A stretch of 36,594 bases of DNA from Gemmataceae bacterium (GTDB lineage: Bacteria; Planctomycetota; Planctomycetia; Gemmatales; Gemmataceae), in the NCBI GenBank assembly GCA_019747655.1, contig JAIEQO010000550.1, positions 1-36,594 on the forward strand, in the 5' to 3' direction. The notes beneath the pieces were generated by a model, which worked only from the letters and a program-made list of their open reading frames with translations, was not told the origin of the DNA and ran no database searches. Shown here piece after piece: positions 1 to 8,681 of the stretch. The stretch's first letter is position 1. Every line of letters begins with the position of its first letter. A program made the translations under genes and the position numbers.

Positions 1-867
1 GACGATCCCGCCGGCCGCGTCCCCCTCCCCGTTGTAGTCCACCACCCCGCGGCGGATGTCCGGGCCGAGTTGCACCGCGCCCACGTCCCGGACCCGGATC
101 GGCGTCCCGTCCTTGTCGGCCCCGAGGCTCACTTCCTCGATGTCGGCGACCGACTTGAAGTACCCCCGGCCGCGGACCATGTACTCCCGGCCGGTGAACT
201 CGACGACCCGCCCGCCGGTCTCCTGGTTCCCCTGCCGGACCCGCTGGGCGACGCGGTTGATCGGGATGTCGTAGGCGAGGAGTTTGTCGGGATCGACCGT
301 CACCTGGTACTGCTTGACGAACCCCCCGACCGACGCCACCTCGGCCACCCCCGGCACGGCCCGGAGCTGGTACTGGACCTGCCAGTCCTGGAGGCTTCGG
401 AGGTCGGCCAGGCTGTGCTTCCCGGTCTTATCGACGAGGACGTATTCGAGCCCCCAGCCGACCCCGGTCGCGTCCGGGCCGAGGCGCGGGGAGACCCCCT
501 GGGGGAGCTTCCCGCTCATCCCGGAGAGGTACTCGAGCACCCGGCTCCGCGCCCAATAGATGTCCGTCCCGTCCTCGAAGATGACGTAGACGAGCGAGAA
601 CCCGAAGAAGGAGCTCGCCCGCACCGCCTTGACCTTCGGGGCCGAGAGGAGCTGCGTCACGATCGGGTAGGTGACCTGGTCCTCGACGAGGGTCGGGCTC
701 TGGTCCGGCCACTCGGTGTAGACGATCACCTGGACGTCGGAGAGGTCCGGGATGGCGTCGAGCGGGGTGGTGGAGACGGCCCACCACCCGGCACCCACGA
801 TCGAGACGACGAGGACGAGGATGATGAGGCGGTTCCGGGCGCTGAACTCGATGACGCGGGGGATCAC
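1..867 (-). CDS. cusA: CusA/CzcA-family heavy-metal efflux RND transporter, N-terminal part (runs off left edge)
   Basis: Minus-strand reading frame from GTG at 867: VIPRVIEFSARNRLIILVLVVSIVGAGWWAVSTTPLDAIPDLSDVQVIVYTEWPDQSPTLVEDQVTYPIVTQLL..., characteristic of HME-RND pumps; no stop before the window edge, so missing from the ORF track. Confidence 0.93.
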   Translation of the reverse strand, partial: MIPRVIEFSARNRLIILVLVVSIVGAGWWAVSTTPLDAIPDLSDVQVIVYTEWPDQSPTLVEDQVTYPIVTQLLSAPKVKAVRASSFFGFSLVYVIFEDGTDIYWARSRVLEYLSGMSGKLPQGVSPRLGPDATGVGWGLEYVLVDKTGKHSLADLRSLQDWQVQYQLRAVPGVAEVASVGGFVKQYQVTVDPDKLLAYDIPINRVAQRVRQGNQETGGRVVEFTGREYMVRGRGYFKSVADIEEVSLGADKDGTPIRVRDVGAVQLGPDIRRGVVDYNGEGDAAGGIV

Positions 868-897
868 GGTCTCTCCTTAGTCGCCAGGCGGCGGGCG

Positions 898-1962
898 TCA
901 TCCGGCCGCCGGGTGCGGTCGCCCCACGCCCCCGCTCCCGGATACCGCCCGCCGGTCATCGGCCGGCCGGCGGTCCGAAGTCAGCCACACTAACCCGGCG
1001 AGGCCGAGTCCGGCCAGGGCGAGCCACCCCCGGTTCTTCGTGAGCCACCACTGCTCGCTCTCGCCGTAGGCCCGGTCGCCGAACCGGCCCCGCGCACCCC
1101 AGTCGCCGGGAAGCGGCTCGTACAGGTTGTTCGGCCGGCCGGGATCCTCGGGCTCGTCGGTCATCTGGGACTCGTAGCCGGTCTTCGCGAGATACCAGTC
1201 CCCGACCCCGGGGAGGACGGCGTTGCCCATCAAGACCACGTCGGTGATGAGCCCGAGGTTCCACTCCCGGCGGTAGTGGTGGGCGGCGTAGTGGATCGCC
1301 CGGGCGGCGACCTCCGGCTGGTAGATGGGTGGGACCGGTTGCGCTTTCCGCGGCATCCGGGACTTCGACCAGGAATGCTGTGGGGTGTTCGTCGCCGGGA
1401 GGTGGACCATCGTCACCTTCACGCTGCTCCGGTCGTGGATCAGCTCGCACCGCAGCGACTCGGTGAACCCCTGGACGGCGTGCTTGCAGGCGCAGTACGC
1501 GGCCTGGAGCGGGATGCCGCGGTAGGCCAGGGCCGAGCCGACCTGGACGATCGTCCCCCGGTCCCGCGGCAGCATCCGCCGGAGGGCCGCGAGCGTCCCG
1601 TGGACGAACCCGAGGTAGGTCACCTCTGTCACCCGCCGGAAGTCCTCTGCCGTCATCTCCCTTACGGGTGAGAAGACCGACACCATCGCGTCATTGACCC
1701 AGATGTCGATCGGCCCGAACTCGGCCTCGACGGCCTCGGCCGCCCGCTCGACCGCGGCGGCGTCGGACACGTCGGTCGGCAAGACCAGGGCCCTTCCGCC
1801 CGCCGCCTCGACCTCGCGGCGCGCCGCCTCCAGGCCGTCCCGGCCGCGGGCCAGGAGGCCGATGCGGGCCCCGCTCTTTGCGAACTCGCGGACCACGGCC
1901 CGGCCGACCCCGGCCGACGCCCCGGTCACCACCACCACCTCGGGTTGTCTCGACGGCCCCAT
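898..1962 (-). CDS. SDR family oxidoreductase with C-terminal hydrophobic segment
   Basis: MGPSRQPEVVVVTGASAGVGRAVVREFAKSGARIGLLAR (Rossmann TGxxxGxG), YCACKHAVQGF (YxxxK-type active site). Confidence 0.88.
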   Translation of the reverse strand: MGPSRQPEVVVVTGASAGVGRAVVREFAKSGARIGLLARGRDGLEAARREVEAAGGRALVLPTDVSDAAAVERAAEAVEAEFGPIDIWVNDAMVSVFSPVREMTAEDFRRVTEVTYLGFVHGTLAALRRMLPRDRGTIVQVGSALAYRGIPLQAAYCACKHAVQGFTESLRCELIHDRSSVKVTMVHLPATNTPQHSWSKSRMPRKAQPVPPIYQPEVAARAIHYAAHHYRREWNLGLITDVVLMGNAVLPGVGDWYLAKTGYESQMTDEPEDPGRPNNLYEPLPGDWGARGRFGDRAYGESEQWWLTKNRGWLALAGLGLAGLVWLTSDRRPADDRRAVSGSGGVGRPHPAAG

Positions 1963-1979
1963 AGTGTCTCCCGTCTCCG

Positions 1980-2504
1980 TTAGGCCAGTCCTGTCGTCTG
2001 CCCCGCCGGGGGCGTTCCCTCGCTCGCGTCGTACGCCCCGTGGCGGTGGAGGAGGGCGACGGCCTCCGTCGCGCGGCCGTCCGCCCGGACCGTCACGAGG
2101 GTGCGGCCGGCCGTCAGCTCGCACTCGTACATCCGGGCCTCGTCCTCCGGGATGCCCATGCCGACAAAGGCACCGGCGACCCCGCCGACCGCGGCACCCC
2201 CCAGGGCACCGGCGAACGCGCCGGCCGCAGCCACGAGGCCGATCCCCGGGACCAGGACCGCCGCGACTGCCCCGAGCAGGGCGCCGGCCGCCCCGCCCGT
2301 GAGGAGGCCGGCGGCCATGCCCTCCTCCGCTCTCGTGTTCGTGTCGCACCCGGCCAGGTCGGAATCGGCGGCCGCCGCCTCGCGGGCGAGGAGCCCGATC
2401 CGGTCCCCCGGGAACCCGGCTCGCCGGAGTTCCTCGACGGCCCCTTCCGCCTGCCGGCGGTCCTCGAAGACGCCCACCACCGTGGGCCGGTCCGTGTCGG
2501 TCAT
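1980..2504 (-). CDS. general stress protein 17M-like domain protein with glycine-zipper-like hydrophobic core
   Basis: MTDTDRPTVVGVFEDRRQAEGAVEELRRAGFPGDRIGLLARE... followed by Gly/Ala-rich GGAAGALLGAVAAVLVPGIGLVAAAGAFAGALGG. Confidence 0.7.
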   Translation of the reverse strand: MTDTDRPTVVGVFEDRRQAEGAVEELRRAGFPGDRIGLLAREAAAADSDLAGCDTNTRAEEGMAAGLLTGGAAGALLGAVAAVLVPGIGLVAAAGAFAGALGGAAVGGVAGAFVGMGIPEDEARMYECELTAGRTLVTVRADGRATEAVALLHRHGAYDASEGTPPAGQTTGLA

Positions 2505-2561
2505 GATCCGTCCCTCCTCCGGTTCGACCTTCGGCGTACCCCAGACCGTGCGCGGCACCGA

Positions 2562-3251
2562 TCACGACTCTTCCGCCCTCGCTCGACCGCGCTCGGGGGC
2601 CGCAACGACCGTGCCGTTCGGCTGACCCCGGTCACCACCACTTCGAGTCGGGTGAGTTTGCCCGCCGAATCGTGGGTTGTGGGCCAAGAAGTTGGCTTCC
2701 ATCCGCCGGAGCGCCCGGCCGTTGCAAAAGGCCACGTAGGGCCTGGTGAAGACCGGGGCCAGGAGGCGGCTCACGAAGAGTCCCGGGGCGGCCACCGTGT
2801 GAACGGATGCGAAGAGTGCGCCGTCCTCCAGGGTAAACGCGAACTCGTTCGTCCCCGTCTCGGGGTGCCCGGCCAGGGTCCCGTAGCGGAATCCTGCTGC
2901 CGCGGCCGTGTGGTAGACGCCGAGGACGCGGACGCCGAAGAGGAGCTTGATGCCGACGCGGCCGGGAGGGATGTGGGCCTCCTGGACGATCACGTCGCCC
3001 CCCCGCATCGCCCGGTCATCGGGTTCCCACTCGCCGAAGAACTTCAGGATCTCCGGCGGGAAGACGTCGTAGCGAAACAGGAAGTCGAGGTCGCACTCAC
3101 GGAGGTCGGCCGGCGGCATGGGAGCCGAGACTCGGGTGCGCAGCGTCTTCACCGGCAGGCCGCTTACGCTTTCAAATGACAGGGGTAGCCCCTTGAGCCC
3201 CGGCAGGTACTCGTACAGTGTCCTCTCGCGATCGCGGAGCGAGATTTTCAT
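2562..3251 (-). CDS. DUF1990 family protein
   Basis: FGVRVLGVYHTAAAAGFRYGTLAGHPETGTNEFAFTLEDGALFASVHTVAAPG resembles the DUF1990 pattern. Confidence 0.7.
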   Translation of the reverse strand: MKISLRDRERTLYEYLPGLKGLPLSFESVSGLPVKTLRTRVSAPMPPADLRECDLDFLFRYDVFPPEILKFFGEWEPDDRAMRGGDVIVQEAHIPPGRVGIKLLFGVRVLGVYHTAAAAGFRYGTLAGHPETGTNEFAFTLEDGALFASVHTVAAPGLFVSRLLAPVFTRPYVAFCNGRALRRMEANFLAHNPRFGGQTHPTRSGGDRGQPNGTVVAAPERGRARAEES

Positions 3252-5332
3252 CGGCGGTCCGCCTCCTCGGCACTCGACGCGGCCTCTTCAGTGTCGCGCG
3301 TCGTCATCCAAGCCCTGAGCACTTCGGCGACGCTCCAGGCCTGGGCGACGCAGCCGCGGGGGGTAAAGGGCTTTTCGGCGTCGAAGACCTCGCTCACCGA
3401 GCCGATGCAGGCTTCGCGAAGGTGCGGCACGAGACCGTCGAGGAAGCGGCGGGCACCCGCGAGGTCGTCAGGCCGCACCTTAAGCCAGGCATCGACGAAC
3501 GAGCCGACGAGCCAGGGCCAGACGGTGCCCTGGTGGTACGCCGCGTCGCGCGCGCGGACGTCTCCGAAGTAGTTCGGGTGGTAGTCCGGGTGGCCGGGAG
3601 CGAGCGTGCGCAAACCCACCGGCGTGAGCAGGCGCTCCCGCACCACCGCAATGACCCGCTCCCAGCGTTCCCGGTCAAGGATCGGGTGAGTCAGAGAGAT
3701 GGCGAGCACTTGGTTGGGGCGGCAGGACGGGTCATCAGCACCCCCCTCGGCGTCCACCACGTCGTACAGGTGGCCGCCGGCCTCGTACCAGAAGCGGCGG
3801 TTGAACGACGCCTTCGCCTTCTCGGCGTGGGCGGCGTAGGGCCTCGCGGCCGCCTCTCCCTCCCCCTCCCGCACCCACCCTTCGAGCAGCCGCAGGGCGT
3901 TGTACCAGAGGGCGTTGATCTCCACCGCCTTGCCGCGGCGCGGCGTCACCACCCAGTCCCCGACCTTCGCGTCCATCCAGGTCAGCGCGTAACCTTCCGC
4001 CCCCTGACGAAGCAGGCCGTCGGCCGGGTCCACCCCGATCCCGAAGCGGGTGCCGCCGAGGTGGCGCTCGATGATCGTTCGGAGGTCCGGCAGCAGGAGC
4101 CGGAGGAGTGCCCGGTCGGCGGTGTACTCCAGGTAGCGGCCGATGGCGTGGAAGAGCCAGAGGGTCGCGTCGGCCGTGTTGTACACGCCCTCCCGTTTAC
4201 CCTCCGGAAACAGGTTCGGGATGAGGCCGTCCCGCAGGTGCCCGGCGAACATCCGAAGGCAGTGTCCGGCCTCCTCGTGCCGGCCGGTCAGGAGCATCAG
4301 CCCTTCCAGGCCGATCATCGTGTCCCGGCCCCAGTCGGTGAACCAGTGGTAGCCGGCGATGACCGTACAGGACCCCTCCTTTGACTCGGGGGCTCCGCCC
4401 GCGGGATTCCTCGGGGGTTTGATGATGAACTGGTCGGCCGCGAGGACCAACTCTGCCGGAAACCCGCAGCGTGCCACTGGCCCGGCCGCGGCGAGGAGCT
4501 TTCGGCGGCGCTCTCGCTCGCCGGCGAGGACCCCCTCCGGGTCACGGGCGAGAAGGGTCAGGCACGGCTCGGCCGACCCGGTGAGGGTGACGTCGCGGCC
4601 GGCCGAAAGATCCACCTCGAAGTGACCCGGGGTCCACAGGCCGCCGCGGGCCTGATACCCCCGCCTCTCCTCGACCGGGTAGAGGATGTCGGGGAGGCTC
4701 CGGGGGTCCGGCGCGAAGGCGGCCGATTCGCCGTCGAGCCGGAGGCGGAGCGGCGGGCCGGTGCCGGCCGAGAGTTCGTATACGGACTCCCCCTCGCTCC
4801 ACGCATACGGCGGCCCGGTCAACTCCCCCGGCGGGTCGCCGTGCGGGCGAAAGTGAACGGACGGGCGGAGGAGCAGGCGGACCGGCCCGCCGCCCGACAC
4901 CAGGCGGTAGTTGACGTGGACCGTGTTCTCACCGTGGGGGAGGAACACCCGCTTCTCAAGGACGGTGCCGTCGAAGTCGTAGGCCCAGACCGGTAGGCCC
5001 AACTCCAACCGGAACTCGACCAAGTGCCGGGCGTGCGGCTCCATCGCCCGGCCGGGGTGCTCGTCGCCCCCGAAGTGAAGCACGCGGCCGTCCGGGAGCC
5101 GCAGTCGCTCCGTGAGGTGGTTGAACATCATCCGCCGGCCGAGGGGGTTCGGCAGCGCGGCGACGAGGAGGCCGTGGTACTTGCGCGTGCAGGCCCCGGA
5201 GGCCGTGCCCGAGGCGTAGCCGCCGAGGCCGTTCGTCACGAGCCACTCGCGGGTCATAAGTCGGTCCCGGTTCACCCCGGGGACCCCGCCCGCGTCACTT
5301 TCGGTATCCCGCCCTGAGTTCGACTTATCCAT
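3248..5332 (-). CDS. amylo-alpha-1,6-glucosidase / glycogen debranching enzyme family
   Basis: REWLVTNGLGGYASGTASGACTRKYHGLLVAALPNPLGR, WFTDWGRDTMIGLEGL, YHQGTVWPWLVGSFVDAWLKV motifs of GDE (GH133-like). Confidence 0.92.
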   Translation of the reverse strand: MDKSNSGRDTESDAGGVPGVNRDRLMTREWLVTNGLGGYASGTASGACTRKYHGLLVAALPNPLGRRMMFNHLTERLRLPDGRVLHFGGDEHPGRAMEPHARHLVEFRLELGLPVWAYDFDGTVLEKRVFLPHGENTVHVNYRLVSGGGPVRLLLRPSVHFRPHGDPPGELTGPPYAWSEGESVYELSAGTGPPLRLRLDGESAAFAPDPRSLPDILYPVEERRGYQARGGLWTPGHFEVDLSAGRDVTLTGSAEPCLTLLARDPEGVLAGERERRRKLLAAAGPVARCGFPAELVLAADQFIIKPPRNPAGGAPESKEGSCTVIAGYHWFTDWGRDTMIGLEGLMLLTGRHEEAGHCLRMFAGHLRDGLIPNLFPEGKREGVYNTADATLWLFHAIGRYLEYTADRALLRLLLPDLRTIIERHLGGTRFGIGVDPADGLLRQGAEGYALTWMDAKVGDWVVTPRRGKAVEINALWYNALRLLEGWVREGEGEAAARPYAAHAEKAKASFNRRFWYEAGGHLYDVVDAEGGADDPSCRPNQVLAISLTHPILDRERWERVIAVVRERLLTPVGLRTLAPGHPDYHPNYFGDVRARDAAYHQGTVWPWLVGSFVDAWLKVRPDDLAGARRFLDGLVPHLREACIGSVSEVFDAEKPFTPRGCVAQAWSVAEVLRAWMTTRDTEEAASSAEEADRR

Positions 5333-5417
5333 TGCCTGTCCCACCCGAACCTCGTCTTTCCTGTCCCGAAGAGGGTTCGCCCTCCTCTCGCCCGACCGTG
5401 CCGGGCCGTTACGGCGG

Positions 5418-5900
5418 TCAGCGAAGGTCAATGTCGCAGAATGCCCCCAGGATGGCTCCGAACGCCATGTGTGCGACCAGGACCGCGACCGGCGTGCCGA
5501 CGCCGTAGTGGAGCGCCAAAAACCCTGGCGGCTCCAGTTGGCGGACCACGGTCGGGCCGTGCTGCTCGTTCGCCATCCGCGGGTGCAGGGCGGGCAGGAG
5601 GGGCATCCCCACCGCGAGCACGAAGGCGGCGTGGACGACGCCCGCCAGCGCCCCGAGCCACCACGTCGCCCGCCCGAGCGAGTGGAAGACGGCGAGGTAG
5701 AGGAGGGCGAAGGCCCACCCGCTCAGGAAGTGGCAACCGACGCCGACGAGCTTGGCCCGGTCCCGGTCCGGCGTGAACATGGTCCCGAGCAGGTACGGGA
5801 GGTTCATCCGGGTCAGCCCGAACCCCTGGCCGGCGGCGACGACCACGCTCAGCACCACCGTCCCGACGAATCCCCACAGCAGCCAGTCGTCGAAGTTCAT
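5418..5900 (-). CDS. small multi-pass membrane protein of unknown function
   Basis: Several hydrophobic segments; stop/start overlap with neighbouring GH15 gene. Confidence 0.65.
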   Translation of the reverse strand: MNFDDWLLWGFVGTVVLSVVVAAGQGFGLTRMNLPYLLGTMFTPDRDRAKLVGVGCHFLSGWAFALLYLAVFHSLGRATWWLGALAGVVHAAFVLAVGMPLLPALHPRMANEQHGPTVVRQLEPPGFLALHYGVGTPVAVLVAHMAFGAILGAFCDIDLR

Positions 5901-7771
5901 GGCCGCACCTCCCGGACGGCCTGTGGGCGGCCACCCGCGGCCGCCACCGTCAGGCGGCCGCAGTCCCGCCGCTCCCGCTCCTCCAGGGAGAGGGCCGCGT
6001 TGATGAGGCCGACGTGGGTGAACGCCTGCGGGAAGTTACCGAGCGCCTCTCCCGTATCCGGGTCGATCTCCTCGGCGAACAGGCCGAGGTCGTTCGCGTA
6101 CCGGAGTGTGCTCGCGAAACTCTCCCGGGCCTCGTCCTCGCTCCCCCCGCCCCGGGCGAGGAAGTCGGCAAGCCAGAACGAGCACATGGCGAACGCCCCC
6201 TCCCGACCCCCCAGGCTCTGCTCGTAGCGGTAGACGAGCCCCGGCCCGGCCCCCAGCCGCTCCACGACCCGCCGGTACGTCTGCCGCATCCGTTCGGAGG
6301 ACGCCCCGGCGAAGCCGAGGAACGCCATTTGGAGGACGCTCGCGTCGAGGGTCTCCCCGCCGAGGACCTGGGTGTAGCATTCCAGCTTCGGATTCCACCC
6401 CCGCTCCTCGATGTCCCGGCGGATGCGATCGCGGTTCTCCGCGAACCGGGCGGCAGGGATGCCGCGGACGCGCCCGTCGCGGTGGAGCGCGAGGAGGCGG
6501 TCCAGGGCCACCCAGCAGAGGAGCTTGGAGTGGGTGAAGTGCCGCCGCTCGCCGCGCGGCTCCCAGATGCCGTTGTCCGGCTCCTCCCAGTGCCGGCAGA
6601 CGTACTCCCCGTAGTGGCGGAGCATCGCCTGCGTGTCGCGGTCGAGCGGCCGGCCGCGGCCGGCGAAGTGCGTCACGGCCTCGACGACCTCCCCGTACAC
6701 GTCGAGCTGCACCTGGCCCCGCGCCCCGTTCCCGGTGCGGACCGGGCGCGACCCGCCGTACCCGCCCAGGTGGGGCAGGTCCGACTCCCGCGGGACCGTC
6801 TCCCCGAACACGTCGTAGATGACCCGCAGCTCCGGGCGGGTGAGCCGCGTCGCGTGGAGCAGCCAGCTACAGAACGCCTCGGCCTCCTCCTCGTAGCCGA
6901 GGCCGAAGAGGGCCCGGGCCGTGAACGCCGCGTCGCGGAGCCAGCAGAACCGGTAGTCCCAGTTCAGATCCCCGCCGGCCCGCTCCGGGAGGGACGTGGT
7001 CGGGGCGGCGACGATCGCCCCGGACGGGGCGTAGGACATCAGCTTGAGGACCAGCGCGCTGCGGACGACGGCGTCGCGGTGCGGCCCGTCGTAACGGGCG
7101 CGGGCCGCCCACCGGCGCCACCACCCGGCGGTCAGGGCGAGCTTCTCGCCGGCGGCATCTCCCAGGTGCGGGACGACGCCCGGGGCCTCGGCCGAGAACG
7201 TGAGCGCGAAGGCAACCGCCTCCCCCGCCCGCAGCCGGACCCGCGCCGCGACCCCGCCCCCCTCGGCCGGCATAAACGCTGCCCGGCCGTGGAGGGCGAC
7301 GAGCCACGACCCCATGTCGATCCGTAGGCCCAGCGCCCCCGCGTCGCGGATGCGGGCCCGTGCCCGGCCGTAGTCGGGCCGCGGGTCGAAGCGGACGACG
7401 AGTTCCACCTCACCCTCTTCGCACACCGCCCGCCGGACGAGCTCGTGCTCCGGCAAGAGGAGCCGCCGCTTGTCCTCCTCCGAAACCGCGGTCATGAAGT
7501 CGGTGAGAGTCGCCGCCCCCGTCGCGGTGCGGAACCGTGTCTCCAACACATTCGTCCCGTCGAGGTAGCGGCGCCCGACCTCGGCCGGCAGCGCAGGCGC
7601 GATGCCCCAGGAGCCGCCGGTCCGCGGGTCGAGCAGCGCCCCGAACAGCGAAGGGCTGTCGAACCGGGGCCAGCACAGCCAGTCGATCGACCCGCCCCGG
7701 GACACGAGCGCGGCCGACCGGCCGTTGCCGATGACCGCGTAGTCCTGGATCTTCGGGGCCGCCTCCGTCAT
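5897..7771 (-). CDS. glycoside hydrolase family 15 protein (glucoamylase/trehalase-like)
   Basis: IQDYAVIGNGRSAALVSRGGSIDWLCWPRFDSPSLFGALLD; LNWDYRFCWLRDAAFTARAL; FTHSKLLCWVALDRLL; NFPQAFTHVGLINAAL. Confidence 0.94.
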   Translation of the reverse strand: MTEAAPKIQDYAVIGNGRSAALVSRGGSIDWLCWPRFDSPSLFGALLDPRTGGSWGIAPALPAEVGRRYLDGTNVLETRFRTATGAATLTDFMTAVSEEDKRRLLLPEHELVRRAVCEEGEVELVVRFDPRPDYGRARARIRDAGALGLRIDMGSWLVALHGRAAFMPAEGGGVAARVRLRAGEAVAFALTFSAEAPGVVPHLGDAAGEKLALTAGWWRRWAARARYDGPHRDAVVRSALVLKLMSYAPSGAIVAAPTTSLPERAGGDLNWDYRFCWLRDAAFTARALFGLGYEEEAEAFCSWLLHATRLTRPELRVIYDVFGETVPRESDLPHLGGYGGSRPVRTGNGARGQVQLDVYGEVVEAVTHFAGRGRPLDRDTQAMLRHYGEYVCRHWEEPDNGIWEPRGERRHFTHSKLLCWVALDRLLALHRDGRVRGIPAARFAENRDRIRRDIEERGWNPKLECYTQVLGGETLDASVLQMAFLGFAGASSERMRQTYRRVVERLGAGPGLVYRYEQSLGGREGAFAMCSFWLADFLARGGGSEDEARESFASTLRYANDLGLFAEEIDPDTGEALGNFPQAFTHVGLINAALSLEERERRDCGRLTVAAAGGRPQAVREVRP

Positions 7772-8328
7772 CGCTCACCGCCCGCTTGATGGGAGTGGCC
7801 GCCTCCCCCGATCCCGGGATGGAGCAGGGCGGGCTGGACGCCGGCCCCGCCGTGGTAGACGATGTACCCGCCGAGGCCCGAGCCGACCGTCAGCAGGATG
7901 GCGGCGACCCAACCCGCCACGCGCGGCCCGCGGGGGAGCGGCCGCAGCCAGTTCTGCCACCCGACCCAGGCGGGCCAGGCGAAGAGGGCGAGGGCGGCCA
8001 CCTGAACCCCGAGGTGCCAGTACATGAGCCGGTGCGCCTCGCCCGTGTGCGCCGGGACGAGGAAGAAGGCGAGGAGGCCGGTGCCCGCGGCGAGGGCGCC
8101 GGTCAGCACGCCGGCGACGAGCAGGCCGTTGACGACCCACGCCAGGTCGGCTCGGCCCCGGTAGCGGGCGTACAGGTCGAGGCCCACCCCGCTCAGAAGG
8201 AGCACGATCGGGAAGTGGACGAGCATGGGGTGGAGTTCCCACGGCTCGACGGGGCCGCCCCAGCCGTGGCCGGGCCCGGAATGTGCGGACACGGCGAGGC
8301 CGCTCGGGACTCTCATCGGATCCCCCAC
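7768..8328 (-). CDS. DUF2231-like membrane protein
   Basis: ELHPMLVHFPIVLLLSGVGLDLYARY ... HRLMYWHLGVQVAAL: DUF2231 pattern. Confidence 0.75.
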   Translation of the reverse strand: MGDPMRVPSGLAVSAHSGPGHGWGGPVEPWELHPMLVHFPIVLLLSGVGLDLYARYRGRADLAWVVNGLLVAGVLTGALAAGTGLLAFFLVPAHTGEAHRLMYWHLGVQVAALALFAWPAWVGWQNWLRPLPRGPRVAGWVAAILLTVGSGLGGYIVYHGGAGVQPALLHPGIGGGGHSHQAGGER

Positions 8329-8370
8329 GCCGCATCAGCGGCCGTGTGATCGACCGGGAGCCGCCGTGCG

Positions 8371-8550
8371 TCATCCGGCGTCGGCCGACCGCCCCTGGTC
8401 CGGTGGCCTCCCTCCGTCTTGCCGCGGCCCGGCGTGACAAGACGGAGAGCTGTCCCCCTTGCGACCTCGGAACATCATGAGAATGGCAGGGACGACGCAG
8501 CAGGCGAGTAACAGGACCGCAACCAGGACCAGCCAAATCTCCGAACCCAT
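8371..8550 (-). CDS. small single-TM membrane protein
   Basis: MGSEIWLVLVAVLLLACCVVPAILMMFRGRKGDSS; RBS-like GGAGG upstream. Confidence 0.5.
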   Translation of the reverse strand: MGSEIWLVLVAVLLLACCVVPAILMMFRGRKGDSSPSCHAGPRQDGGRPPDQGRSADAG

Positions 8551-8681
8551 GTTTCCCTCCTCCGCGGCCCCGGATGGGTCCGGCCGCACTCTTTACCGGG
8601 GGCCCATCCTGGCACGAACCGAAGGCCGGCCGCGTATGTGCGGCGTCAGCGGCCGCCCGCCTCCTCCCGACGCACCGGGGG

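Noticed and set aside
70-993. Plus-strand ORF of 307 aa overlapping the cusA region
   Set aside because: Antisense artefact of GC-rich coding DNA; the opposite strand encodes a clear RND transporter.
3218-4384. Long plus-strand ORF opposite the debranching enzyme
   Set aside because: Low-complexity Arg/Pro/Val/Gly-rich translation typical of antisense frames; no domain motifs.
6014-7327. 437-aa plus-strand ORF opposite GH15
   Set aside because: Antisense shadow of the GH15 gene.
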